A DNA stretch of 24,944 nucleotides from an uncultured bacterium. Its GTDB lineage: Bacteria; Bacillota; Clostridia; Lachnospirales; Lachnospiraceae. Positions within the stretch are counted from its first letter, which is position 1; the number at the start of each line of letters is the position of its first letter. The stretch covers positions 1-24,944 of the forward strand of contig CAMUHA010000020.1 of NCBI GenBank assembly GCA_947088515.1, read 5' to 3'. Below, in pieces: positions 8,625 through 15,513 of this stretch. The translations under genes were made by a program, and so were the position numbers. The notes under the pieces were generated by a model, which ran no database searches, was not told where the DNA came from, and saw nothing but the letters and a program-made list of their open reading frames with translations.

Positions 8625-8930
8625 TTATCTGTCGCAATTATTATTCTGTTGTTCTTCACATCCACAGCCTGAATTCTGGTTAAACATAAAAGGTCTTTGT
8701 TCAAATCGTGGTTCTGAACGGAAGTCGCTCCGGCACCCACAATCATCGTCATCCTTATGGTCATTTCCACAGCCGCATCTGCTGCTGTTTCGTCCGCCAT
8801 CGCGCTCACAACGTCCTTCTTTGTCACAACGGTCATTCCTGCAGCCACAGCTGTTATTGCAGCCATTATCAAAACAGTTTCCACTATTCTGACCGCATAA
8901 AAGTAATAAGACTAAAATCAGACAATTCAT
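8625..8930 (-). CDS. Small cysteine-rich protein with hydrophobic N-terminus and CGC repeats
   Basis: 101 residues, 15 of them cysteine. The N-terminus (MNCLILVLLLLCG) is a short hydrophobic stretch that could be a signal peptide or membrane anchor. The rest is polar, rich in Asn, Asp, Arg and Gly, and contains four CGC triplets (SCGCR, RCGCG, DCGCR, GCGCE) at roughly regular intervals. A GGAG site lies nine bases before the ATG at 8930, and a strong terminator follows the stop, so it is expressed as a short unit. No catalytic motif is recognisable. Small Cys-rich proteins of similar composition occur in spore-forming Clostridia, so metal binding or a disulfide-linked spore or envelope structure is possible, but this is inference. 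Confidence 0.65.
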   Translation of the reverse strand: MNCLILVLLLLCGQNSGNCFDNGCNNSCGCRNDRCDKEGRCERDGGRNSSRCGCGNDHKDDDDCGCRSDFRSEPRFEQRPFMFNQNSGCGCEEQQNNNCDR

Positions 8931-9008
8931 ACTTTTATCACTCCTTTTTCATATACTTTATCATATGCGGAATTAATAAAAGTGTTCTGATTCCCTTAAA
9001 GCATGTTT

Positions 9009-9581
9009 TTATTTCTTTTGGGCAGTTTTGCAATGCTTTTGTCTTTGCTTTTTATGCAGTACCCGTTTTTTTATATAGGCAAAAGTTATGTCTTCCCCTT
9101 TCGCAGAGAGCATTTTAAGAAGTTTTTCCAAAAGAGCCTTTGTCCTTGGATGGATAGGCGCTTTTTCTTTACCAGAACAATAATATTCCCAGGGAGAAGA
9201 ATCCGTATAGCTGCTTCCATTATAGACTTTGCTGGCTGCAATCCGGTCCATCAGCATTTCAGCCACATATTTTTCAGGCATGGGAGCTGGCGCCATTCCC
9301 CCATTAATGGCTTTGGAGCTGTAATCAATCCAGTATTCATAATGGTGTTTGTTCCTTCCTTTATGATGAAGCCAAGAAGAAGAATAACCAATATCTTCTC
9401 TTTCTGCATTATTGGGACTGCGGTTTCCCTGATAATATTTTGCGCCCACCCAAAACTCACTGGGACTATACTTGGACATGTCATGGAGAAGTCCCTGCTT
9501 AAACAGGCCAACTCTAAAGCATCCTTTCATTACCAGATATCTATGATATGTTATGGTTTTAAAATGTTTCCAAACTTTCAA
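9009..9581 (-). CDS. DUF5662-type protein with HD-like histidine/aspartate motif
   Basis: 190 residues, soluble, with a basic tail. It resembles the DUF5662 family of clostridial proteins of unknown function. Seen in the sequence: H13, then LLHDMSKYSP (H33-D34), then WLHHKGRNKHHYEYW (H72, H73, H79, H80). This histidine/aspartate spacing recalls the metal site of HD-domain phosphohydrolases. The start codon is TTG at 9581, with a GAGGA site about six bases upstream; there is no better ATG. It starts 15 bases after the stop of the GH13-like gene and probably shares its transcript. Metal-dependent phosphohydrolase activity is a fold-based guess. Confidence 0.65.
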   Translation of the reverse strand: MKVWKHFKTITYHRYLVMKGCFRVGLFKQGLLHDMSKYSPSEFWVGAKYYQGNRSPNNAEREDIGYSSSWLHHKGRNKHHYEYWIDYSSKAINGGMAPAPMPEKYVAEMLMDRIAASKVYNGSSYTDSSPWEYYCSGKEKAPIHPRTKALLEKLLKMLSAKGEDITFAYIKKRVLHKKQRQKHCKTAQKK

Positions 9582-9596
9582 TTTTTTCCTCTTTCT

Positions 9597-11525
9597 TTAT
9601 ATCTGTTCCGGCATGGCAGTATTTTTTCTTTCAACTTTGACTTCACTTTGCCTGGCCTTATAAATGACAATACTTCTTTCTTTTACAGTAATAACCAGAT
9701 TTCCATTGGAACACTCGCTTTCACTTATCTTGTTATTATCGTCCAAAAGAAGAGACGTATCTGCCAGCTTTACCCATTTTCTTCCCTTCGTCAATTTGGG
9801 AAGCGCCATTTTATGCGGCTCCCAGTGCATATTATATGCAATATAAAGGGAATCACCCGTTCCGGACGGGTCATATTTTCCACATAAAGCAATGCCCACC
9901 ATACGGCTGATATAGCTCAAATCAGGGCGCCATGCCTCTACGCCATGATAAGAAATATCGGGAAGGCCATATCCCCTGGTATCTATAGCTGTTAATTCTT
10001 CCTTCATATGGAGAATCAGATGCTGTCTGCGAAGCCTGATTAAGGTCTTGGTATAGGAAAGCAGTTCTCTTGAAAACTGATTCTTCTTCCATTTAATCCA
10101 ACCTGTTTCGTTGTCCTGACAGTAACAATTATTATTTCCTCCACGGGAATTGCCAAATTCATCTCCACTGAAGATATATGGAACTCCCTGCGCTAAAAAG
10201 ACAAAAGACAGCGCATTTTTTAATTGTTTTAAGCGAAGCTCCTGAATTGCTTTTTTGCGGGTATTTCCTTCAATGCCACAGTTCCATGTGAAATTTACAT
10301 CACTGCCATCACGATTGTTTTCTCCATTGCTTTCGTTATGCTTCCTCTCATAGCATACACTATCATACAAAGAAAAACCGTCATAGTCTGCCAGATAATT
10401 TACAACGCCAAATTCTTTTGGATTGCGTTTTTGGTAAAACAGCGCCTGATTAAGCATTCCCTCATCGCCTTTTAAAAAACGCTTCATATCATACCTAAAG
10501 CAGCCATTATCCGCAATAAAATTTTTAAATACAGGATTGCTGATAACTGAAAAGTCCTCCTTCGGCAAATAAGTACACCATATCTTTATATTTTTTAAAA
10601 CAGGCTCTTCCGCCAAAAGCCTGAAAGGAATATGAAAACCACTGATGCGTATCCCGTCAATGTGATATTCTGTTACCCAATATCTTACCACATCCAGCAT
10701 GTATAGCTGTTTTATTTCTGGCGGAAAGTAAAACTGCATCATCACTTCAATTCCATTTTTGTGCAGCTCCCGGACCATTGTTTTAAAAGATATTTCTGGA
10801 AATTTTCCAAAACCGTAAGCCGCCTTTGGCGTAAAGTAAAATCCCTTCTGAAACCCCCAACAATTCAGCCGTACTTCTTCCACAATATCTTTCTTAGGTG
10901 ACAAAGTATTTTCCGGAAATTCTGCTGCCATATTCATAAACAAGGATGGTTTTTCCTCAGGATACATACATTCTTCATATTCATAACAAGGCATTAATTC
11001 CACAGCTGTAATGCCCAATTCTTTAAGATAAGGAATTTTTTCAATAATACCTTCAAAAGTTCCCCGATGTCTTACCCCGGAACTTTTATGAATAGTAAAA
11101 GCACGTACATTAAGTCCATAGATAACGCTGTCTTCTAATGGAATTAACAAAGGGCGGTCCTGCTGCCAGTCAAAATTATGAGATAGAAAAGAACCACAGG
11201 ACAACCGTTTTTGGTCCCTGCCGCTTCCCCATTTTTCAAGGCCCCGTATCTGTCTTGCATAAGGGTCTGTTATGATTTCATCGCCAATAAAGAAATTGTA
11301 TGTATGGGCTTTAATTCCTTTTCCCTCCAGCTTAAGGCCGTAAAGAGAACCTCTCTGCCCTTCTTTGGAAAAGGGATAGCGCTGCTCTTTTCCTTCGTGG
11401 TCATACAAAACAACACCACATTCTTTATCCGTCATCAAATCTGCTGCAAAGCTTACACTGTCTTTGGCAGGAAATACTCCCTGCCTGTCCGGCTTAAAAT
11501 AGGTTATTTTCCAATTATTTTTCAT
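9597..11525 (-). CDS. GH13 isoamylase/GlgX-like protein with degenerate catalytic regions (probable pseudoenzyme)
   Basis: 642 residues, laid out like glycogen-debranching enzymes: an N-terminal CBM48-like domain (about 1-110, including the YNFFIGDEIITDPYAR segment), a (beta/alpha)8-like domain, and a beta C-terminal domain. The stretch KHNESNGENNRDG and SWNCG-like FTWNCGIEGNT is close to GlgX/isoamylase. The four GH13 catalytic regions are degraded. Region I reads GIEVMMQFYF instead of DVVxNH. Region II reads DGIRISGFH, with Ser (about residue 295) at the nucleophile Asp. Region III reads IKIWC where the acid/base Glu (AEPWD) should be. Region IV reads ADYDGF instead of AHDGF, keeping only the last Asp. 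Starch or glycogen binding without hydrolysis is the likeliest role. The ATG at 11525 is preferred over 11543 because GGGAGG precedes it. A DUF5662 gene follows. Confidence 0.85.
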   Translation of the reverse strand: MKNNWKITYFKPDRQGVFPAKDSVSFAADLMTDKECGVVLYDHEGKEQRYPFSKEGQRGSLYGLKLEGKGIKAHTYNFFIGDEIITDPYARQIRGLEKWGSGRDQKRLSCGSFLSHNFDWQQDRPLLIPLEDSVIYGLNVRAFTIHKSSGVRHRGTFEGIIEKIPYLKELGITAVELMPCYEYEECMYPEEKPSLFMNMAAEFPENTLSPKKDIVEEVRLNCWGFQKGFYFTPKAAYGFGKFPEISFKTMVRELHKNGIEVMMQFYFPPEIKQLYMLDVVRYWVTEYHIDGIRISGFHIPFRLLAEEPVLKNIKIWCTYLPKEDFSVISNPVFKNFIADNGCFRYDMKRFLKGDEGMLNQALFYQKRNPKEFGVVNYLADYDGFSLYDSVCYERKHNESNGENNRDGSDVNFTWNCGIEGNTRKKAIQELRLKQLKNALSFVFLAQGVPYIFSGDEFGNSRGGNNNCYCQDNETGWIKWKKNQFSRELLSYTKTLIRLRRQHLILHMKEELTAIDTRGYGLPDISYHGVEAWRPDLSYISRMVGIALCGKYDPSGTGDSLYIAYNMHWEPHKMALPKLTKGRKWVKLADTSLLLDDNNKISESECSNGNLVITVKERSIVIYKARQSEVKVERKNTAMPEQI

Positions 11526-11566
11526 GCGCCCTCCCGTTGTCATTAACGTTCAACTGCCCTTCTTAT

Positions 11567-11596
11567 ATCATAATATAAAATTCATGACTATTGCAA
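11567..11596 (-). promoter_or_regulatory. Sigma-A-type promoter of the GH13-like gene
   Basis: On the minus strand TTGCAA (11596-11591), an 18-base spacer and TATGAT (11572-11567) lie about 40 bases upstream of the start at 11525. It is divergent from, and close to, the promoter of the DUF1292 gene. Confidence 0.5.
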
Positions 11597-11613
11597 GAAA
11601 ATATTAAAGCATA

Positions 11614-11642
11614 TTGCACAATAAAAATATAACAGGTAAAAT
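11614..11642 (+). promoter_or_regulatory. Sigma-A-type promoter of the DUF1292 gene
   Basis: TTGCAC (11614-11619), a 17-base spacer, and TAAAAT (11637-11642), 47 bases upstream of the ATG at 11689. Confidence 0.6.
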
Positions 11643-11670
11643 AGATACAGTCGCTATTTAAAATTTTACC
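11635..11670. repeat. Inverted repeat over the -10 box of the DUF1292 promoter
   Basis: GGTAAAAT (11635-11642) and ATTTTACC (11663-11670) are a perfect eight-base inverted repeat with a 20-base centre. The left arm includes the whole -10 hexamer and the right arm lies in the expected 5' leader. The layout fits a two-site operator; the AT-rich arms leave chance possible. Confidence 0.35.
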
Positions 11671-11688
11671 AAAAACAAAGGAGATATT

Positions 11689-12048
11689 ATGAAAAAAAAT
11701 AAAAAAACAGATAATTTAAACAGTAACCAGGTAAGTCACCCTGAAGACAATGATGAAGAAATGACAGTGACCTTAGAGCTTCAGGATGGAACAAATGTAA
11801 CCTGCGCCATTGTAACTATACTCACTGTCAGAAAACAGGATTACATTGTGCTGCTTCCTCTTGAAGAAGACGGAGAAAATCACGATGGCGAAGTATGGTT
11901 TTACCGTTATCATGAAAACGAAGCCAATCCCAATGAAGAACCGGAACTGACATATATTGAGGATGATGATGAGTATGAAAGTGTTTCTGATGCTTTTGAC
12001 GAATATCTCGATAATGCAGAGTTTGATGAGCTTATGGAGGGGGAATAA
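11689..12048 (+). CDS. DUF1292 (YrzB-like) acidic protein
   Basis: 119 residues, strongly acidic. The conserved part is about residues 25-90: MTVTLELQDG, a strand pair around YIVLLPL, then EVWFYRYHE, matching the DUF1292 family of small Firmicute proteins of unknown function. These are often found beside ruvX and alaS; here it stands alone. The acidic tail (about 90-119) contains EDDDEYESVSDAF. It has its own promoter and an AAAGGAGATATT site before the ATG. It is one of only four + strand genes here, and its last 17 bases overlap the end of the convergent helicase gene with no visible terminator between them. Confidence 0.88.
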   Translation: MKKNKKTDNLNSNQVSHPEDNDEEMTVTLELQDGTNVTCAIVTILTVRKQDYIVLLPLEEDGENHDGEVWFYRYHENEANPNEEPELTYIEDDDEYESVSDAFDEYLDNAEFDELMEGE

Positions 12049-13900
12049 TTCCCTGCAGGTAGCGTGACAGTTTTCTGCCCCGTTCTTTGGTGTAATAAAT
12101 ATATAATTCTTCCCTGGCTCTTGTAATGGCAACATACAGGAGCCTTCGCTCTTCCTCCAGGGCGGATGGAGTAACGCATTCTTTTCCAGGAATAATTCCT
12201 TCATTTACATCAGGAAGAAAAACCCTGCCAAATTCCAGCCCTTTTGCCCCGTGCATAGTGCATACAGCAGCGCCATGTTCTTCTACCTCCTTTAAAGGAT
12301 TTTGTCCTGTTTTTTCTGCCTGGCAGTCAATAAATTCCCTGACAGAATTTCCCTTAAACGCTTTCATAAAACACTGGATTTGATCCGCCTTTGCCAAAAG
12401 CCTCTGATAATCTTTATAATCCTGTGCCTTTTCATGCAGATAATTATCATAGCCAAGCGTTTTTCTGAAAAAAGATACCGCTAGATGGGGATGTAATCCA
12501 GACGCAATTTTTATATGGCGGAAAAAAAGCTGGACTTTTGAAAGCATTTGCGGATTTTGTCTATAATACTGCTCCATCTGCTGAAGAGAAACTTTCTCTC
12601 CGGTAAGCGCCATTCTTGTGAAAAAACGATTAGGCTTATTCATAAAATGCAGAAAATCGCTTCTCTTTCTGCCTTCATATAAAAAAGCCAGAAACGCAGA
12701 AATATCTTCTATCATAAAACCGGAAAATATATCTTCTTCATTTTTTTTACTTCCTCTCACTGCAATGCCAGAGGATTTTAAAAGTTCTTTGTACTGTATG
12801 ACTTCCATGTTCGTTCTGACAATAACCGCAGTATCAATTAAACATTCCATATCCAGACCTAAAAGATGGTTTATGAGTTCAGCTTCCTCTTCCTTCCGGT
12901 TATCAAAGCAGGAAGATTTCAACTTTCCTCCGGCTCTGATTGGATAAAATTCTTTTACAAACCTTTCTTTATTCTGTGAGATTACCTGCTGCGCTAAACA
13001 TACAATTTCGGTGCCACAACGGTAATTTTCAGTCAGCAGAATTTGTGTTCCCTCCGTATAATCTGTAAGAAATCGTTTCATAATACCTGGGGTTGCTCCA
13101 CGGAAACCATAAATCGCCTGGTCATCATCCCCCACAACAAAAAGATTATTGGAAGGCAGGGCGAGCAGTTTTAGTATTTCATATTGGGGATAATTAATGT
13201 CCTGAAATTCATCTGCTAAAATATATTGGAAAATATTTTGATATCTGCATAATATAGCCTGATTTGAGGATAAAAGACTTAAAGATTCCGTTATCATATC
13301 ATCAAAGTCAATCATTCCCTGTTCCCTTAGGTATTGGTCGTATTCCTTTTGGATAAGGAACAGTTCTTCTACAGAAAACAGAGCGGAAAGTCCGTTTGTA
13401 TTTTCCGGAAAACTTTTATTGGAAGAGGCGGGCATATTCCCTAAATTTTTAATACGGCTGATATGATTTTGGAGCTTTGAAATAATGTCATAATTGCATT
13501 TTGAAGCAAGTCCATTGTTGCCAAGAATTATTTGCAGTAACTTTCTTTTATCAACCTCTTTTATCAGGGAACTGGCATTTGCCCGGCCGCATTGTTTGAG
13601 AATATTGTAGCAGATACTGTGAAATGTGCCAAAATTGACGTTGCCCCATCTGGCAGATTCGTTATTACATAGAAAAGACTGGCTGATGGCTTTTTCATAT
13701 CTTTCTTTCATTTCATTTGCCGCTGCCTTGGTATAAGTGATTACAAGAATATTGTCAGGAGGTATGTGGTGATTTTGAACAAGATTTAAAATACGCTGAA
13801 TAATTGTAAAGGTTTTTCCACTGCCAGGGCCAGCAATAACCATTGCTGGCCCCTTTAAATGGCTGATTGCCTGTTTTTGTAATTTACTGGGTTCTCTCAA
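12032..13900 (-). CDS. UvrD/PcrA-like superfamily 1 DNA helicase, compact form
   Basis: 622-residue 3'-5' SF1A helicase with all motifs: I AGPGSGKT (23-30), Ia TYTKAAANEMKERY, II DEFQDI, III GDDDQAIYGFRGA, IV LTENYRC, V MHGAKGLEF, VI LLYVAITRAREELY. It is about 100 residues shorter than PcrA (around 720-740), mostly through a reduced 2B region and a missing C-terminal tail, so it is probably an accessory helicase rather than the housekeeping PcrA. The start is TTG at 13900, four bases after the hydrogenase stop, with AAAGGAA about ten bases upstream; no ATG nearby fits. Translation is probably coupled to the hydrogenase gene. Its 3' end overlaps the convergent DUF1292 gene by 17 bases. Confidence 0.92.
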   Translation of the reverse strand: MREPSKLQKQAISHLKGPAMVIAGPGSGKTFTIIQRILNLVQNHHIPPDNILVITYTKAAANEMKERYEKAISQSFLCNNESARWGNVNFGTFHSICYNILKQCGRANASSLIKEVDKRKLLQIILGNNGLASKCNYDIISKLQNHISRIKNLGNMPASSNKSFPENTNGLSALFSVEELFLIQKEYDQYLREQGMIDFDDMITESLSLLSSNQAILCRYQNIFQYILADEFQDINYPQYEILKLLALPSNNLFVVGDDDQAIYGFRGATPGIMKRFLTDYTEGTQILLTENYRCGTEIVCLAQQVISQNKERFVKEFYPIRAGGKLKSSCFDNRKEEEAELINHLLGLDMECLIDTAVIVRTNMEVIQYKELLKSSGIAVRGSKKNEEDIFSGFMIEDISAFLAFLYEGRKRSDFLHFMNKPNRFFTRMALTGEKVSLQQMEQYYRQNPQMLSKVQLFFRHIKIASGLHPHLAVSFFRKTLGYDNYLHEKAQDYKDYQRLLAKADQIQCFMKAFKGNSVREFIDCQAEKTGQNPLKEVEEHGAAVCTMHGAKGLEFGRVFLPDVNEGIIPGKECVTPSALEEERRLLYVAITRAREELYIYYTKERGRKLSRYLQGIIPPP

Positions 13901-13906
13901 GCAGTT

Positions 13907-15403
13907 TTATTCCTTTCCTGATTCGGTTTCCGGTTCTGGAATTTTTTTATCTGCTGCCGCTTTAAAGCCTGACACTTCTTTTACTGCCTGCGGAATAGCA
14001 ATATTAGTGCCTGCGCCTGCCACACAGCCGCCGGGACATGCCATTCCCTCAATCAGACATCCATTTTTTTTGCCGACTTTGGCAAGCATCAGCATTTTTT
14101 TACATTCTGTGAGACTTTCTGCATGTTCAATATTCACTTCCACATCCGGATAATATTCCCGGATACATTCTTCAATGGCACTAGCAACACCCCCGGCCAC
14201 ACCATAGCCTCTTCCGGCGCCTGTAGCATCGTTCATTTTATCAACGGCTTCCACCATCTCCGGTAAAAGTCCCTTTGCCTCAAACATTCCAGCCAGCTCC
14301 TCAAAAGTAATAACAAAGTCCACGTCTGAACGTATGGTTCTTCGGGATGCCTCCAGTTTTTTGGAAGCACATGGCCCTATAAACACTACACTGGCATCAG
14401 GGTGGTCTTCTTTAATTTTACGCGCTGTAGCAACCATAGGGGTCAGAGCGTTGGAAATTTTATCTATGGTTTCCGGGAAAAATTTCTTTGCCAGCATGGA
14501 CCATGAAGGACAACAGGATGTAAGAAGGAAGGGAAGTTCTCCTGTTGCCACTTCTTTCACATAGTGCTCTGCTTCTGTCATGGCGCCAATATCAGCGCCT
14601 ATTGCTGTTTCATATACATCAAAAAAACCAAGTTCCTTAAGAGCTGATTTAATTTTATCAGGAGTTGCCGCCTTTCCAAACTGGCCTACGAAAGCTGGCG
14701 CAACCTGAGCAATAATTTTTCTTCCTGACTGCATGGCACGGATTAACTGGAAAATCTGGGATTTATCTGCTATCGCTCCAAAGGGACAGCTTACCATGCA
14801 CTGGCCGCAGGATACACACAAATCCGTGTCAATATAAGCTCTGCCCTTTTTATCACTTTTAATGGCATTAACGCCGCAGTGAGCAAGGCAGGGGCGGACC
14901 TGGTGGGAAATGGCATCATATGGGCAAACAGACTTACACTTACCGCATTTGATACATTTCTCCTGGTCAATCACCGACTTACCGTTTTTCATGCTGATGG
15001 CTCCCTTGGGGCATACTTCCCGGCAGGGATGAGCCACACAGCCCATACATTTATCTGTAACTTCGTATTTGTTTTCAGGACAGGCATTGCAGGCGGAAGG
15101 TATCACCTGCATCAGGGGCGGTTCATAATATTTTTCATCAATATTACTTTCCTCAAGCCCCTGGGTAACATGAACCGGCGCATTTTCCGGCCGTAAGGAT
15201 AACCCCATGGCAAGACGGATCCGCTCTCTTACAATTGCACGTTCCCGGTAGATACTTTCATATTCTGATTCATCATAATCCACAATCTTATAGGGAAGGG
15301 CTTCAACATCATCCTTAAGGTTTTCAGATGTATATGCCAGATTAGCCACTTCCTTAAAGATGCGTCTTCTTTCCTTTCTGACCTGAGTATCTATTCCTCT
15401 CAT
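13907..15403 (-). CDS. [FeFe] hydrogenase, group B-like, with N-terminal ferredoxin clusters
   Basis: 498-residue iron-only hydrogenase that interconverts H2 with protons and electrons, probably with ferredoxin. The N-terminal ~100 residues are helical. Cysteine motifs follow for [4Fe-4S] clusters: CNACPENKYEV/CMGCVAHPCREVC (105-131), CIKCGKCKSVC (150-160), and CVSCGQCMVSC (196-206). The H-cluster motifs are L1 TSCCPSW (295-301), L2 GPCASKKLEA (343-352) and L3 MACPGGCVAGAG (454-465). All four cube ligands (C298, C345, C456, C460) and the proton-shuttle cysteine (C297) are present, so it should be active. Ser instead of Gly in L1 and the unusual first Cys cluster point to group B rather than the bifurcating group A enzymes. 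No hydEFG maturases are nearby. A GGGAGG site precedes the ATG. Confidence 0.9.
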   Translation of the reverse strand: MRGIDTQVRKERRRIFKEVANLAYTSENLKDDVEALPYKIVDYDESEYESIYRERAIVRERIRLAMGLSLRPENAPVHVTQGLEESNIDEKYYEPPLMQVIPSACNACPENKYEVTDKCMGCVAHPCREVCPKGAISMKNGKSVIDQEKCIKCGKCKSVCPYDAISHQVRPCLAHCGVNAIKSDKKGRAYIDTDLCVSCGQCMVSCPFGAIADKSQIFQLIRAMQSGRKIIAQVAPAFVGQFGKAATPDKIKSALKELGFFDVYETAIGADIGAMTEAEHYVKEVATGELPFLLTSCCPSWSMLAKKFFPETIDKISNALTPMVATARKIKEDHPDASVVFIGPCASKKLEASRRTIRSDVDFVITFEELAGMFEAKGLLPEMVEAVDKMNDATGAGRGYGVAGGVASAIEECIREYYPDVEVNIEHAESLTECKKMLMLAKVGKKNGCLIEGMACPGGCVAGAGTNIAIPQAVKEVSGFKAAADKKIPEPETESGKE

Positions 15404-15440
15404 ATCTCATACCTCCCATAATTAATGCCGTTCTGCATCG

Positions 15441-15489
15441 TATATATAAAACTTGCAGGTTCCTGTATATTGTCACACAAACCTGCAAG
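15441..15489 (-). terminator. Hairpin terminator after feoB
   Basis: On the minus strand CTTGCAGGT (15489-15481) pairs with ACCTGCAAG (15460-15452), nine perfect base pairs around a 20-base loop, followed by TTTTATATATA. It lies about 25 bases after the feoB stop and about 40 bases before the hydrogenase start. The T run is imperfect and the loop is long. Confidence 0.6.
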
Positions 15490-15513
15490 GAAATCAAGGC
15501 ATAAATCTAATTT

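Noticed and set aside
8516..8884. Minus-strand open frame of 122 codons overlapping the cysteine-rich gene
   Set aside because: It is the same DNA in another frame, runs through the terminator stem, and has no ribosome site; the 8625-8930 frame has a good one.
8931..9008. TATGAT sequence upstream of the cysteine-rich gene as a promoter
   Set aside because: The -10-like hexamer has no acceptable -35 at 16-18 bases, and the fit to sporulation sigma patterns is only partial, so it was not listed as a feature.
9003..9887. Long + strand open frame (294 codons)
   Set aside because: It lies antisense to the DUF5662 gene and the GH13 3' end, has no ribosome site, and its composition looks like a reverse reading of those genes.
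12041..12053. GGGAATAATTCCC palindrome at the DUF1292/helicase junction
   Set aside because: Short, AT-centred, without a T run in either direction, and partly coding in the helicase frame; probably chance.
11773..12204. Minus-strand open frame antisense to the DUF1292 gene
   Set aside because: It covers the well-recognised DUF1292 frame and the helicase end and shows no family resemblance.
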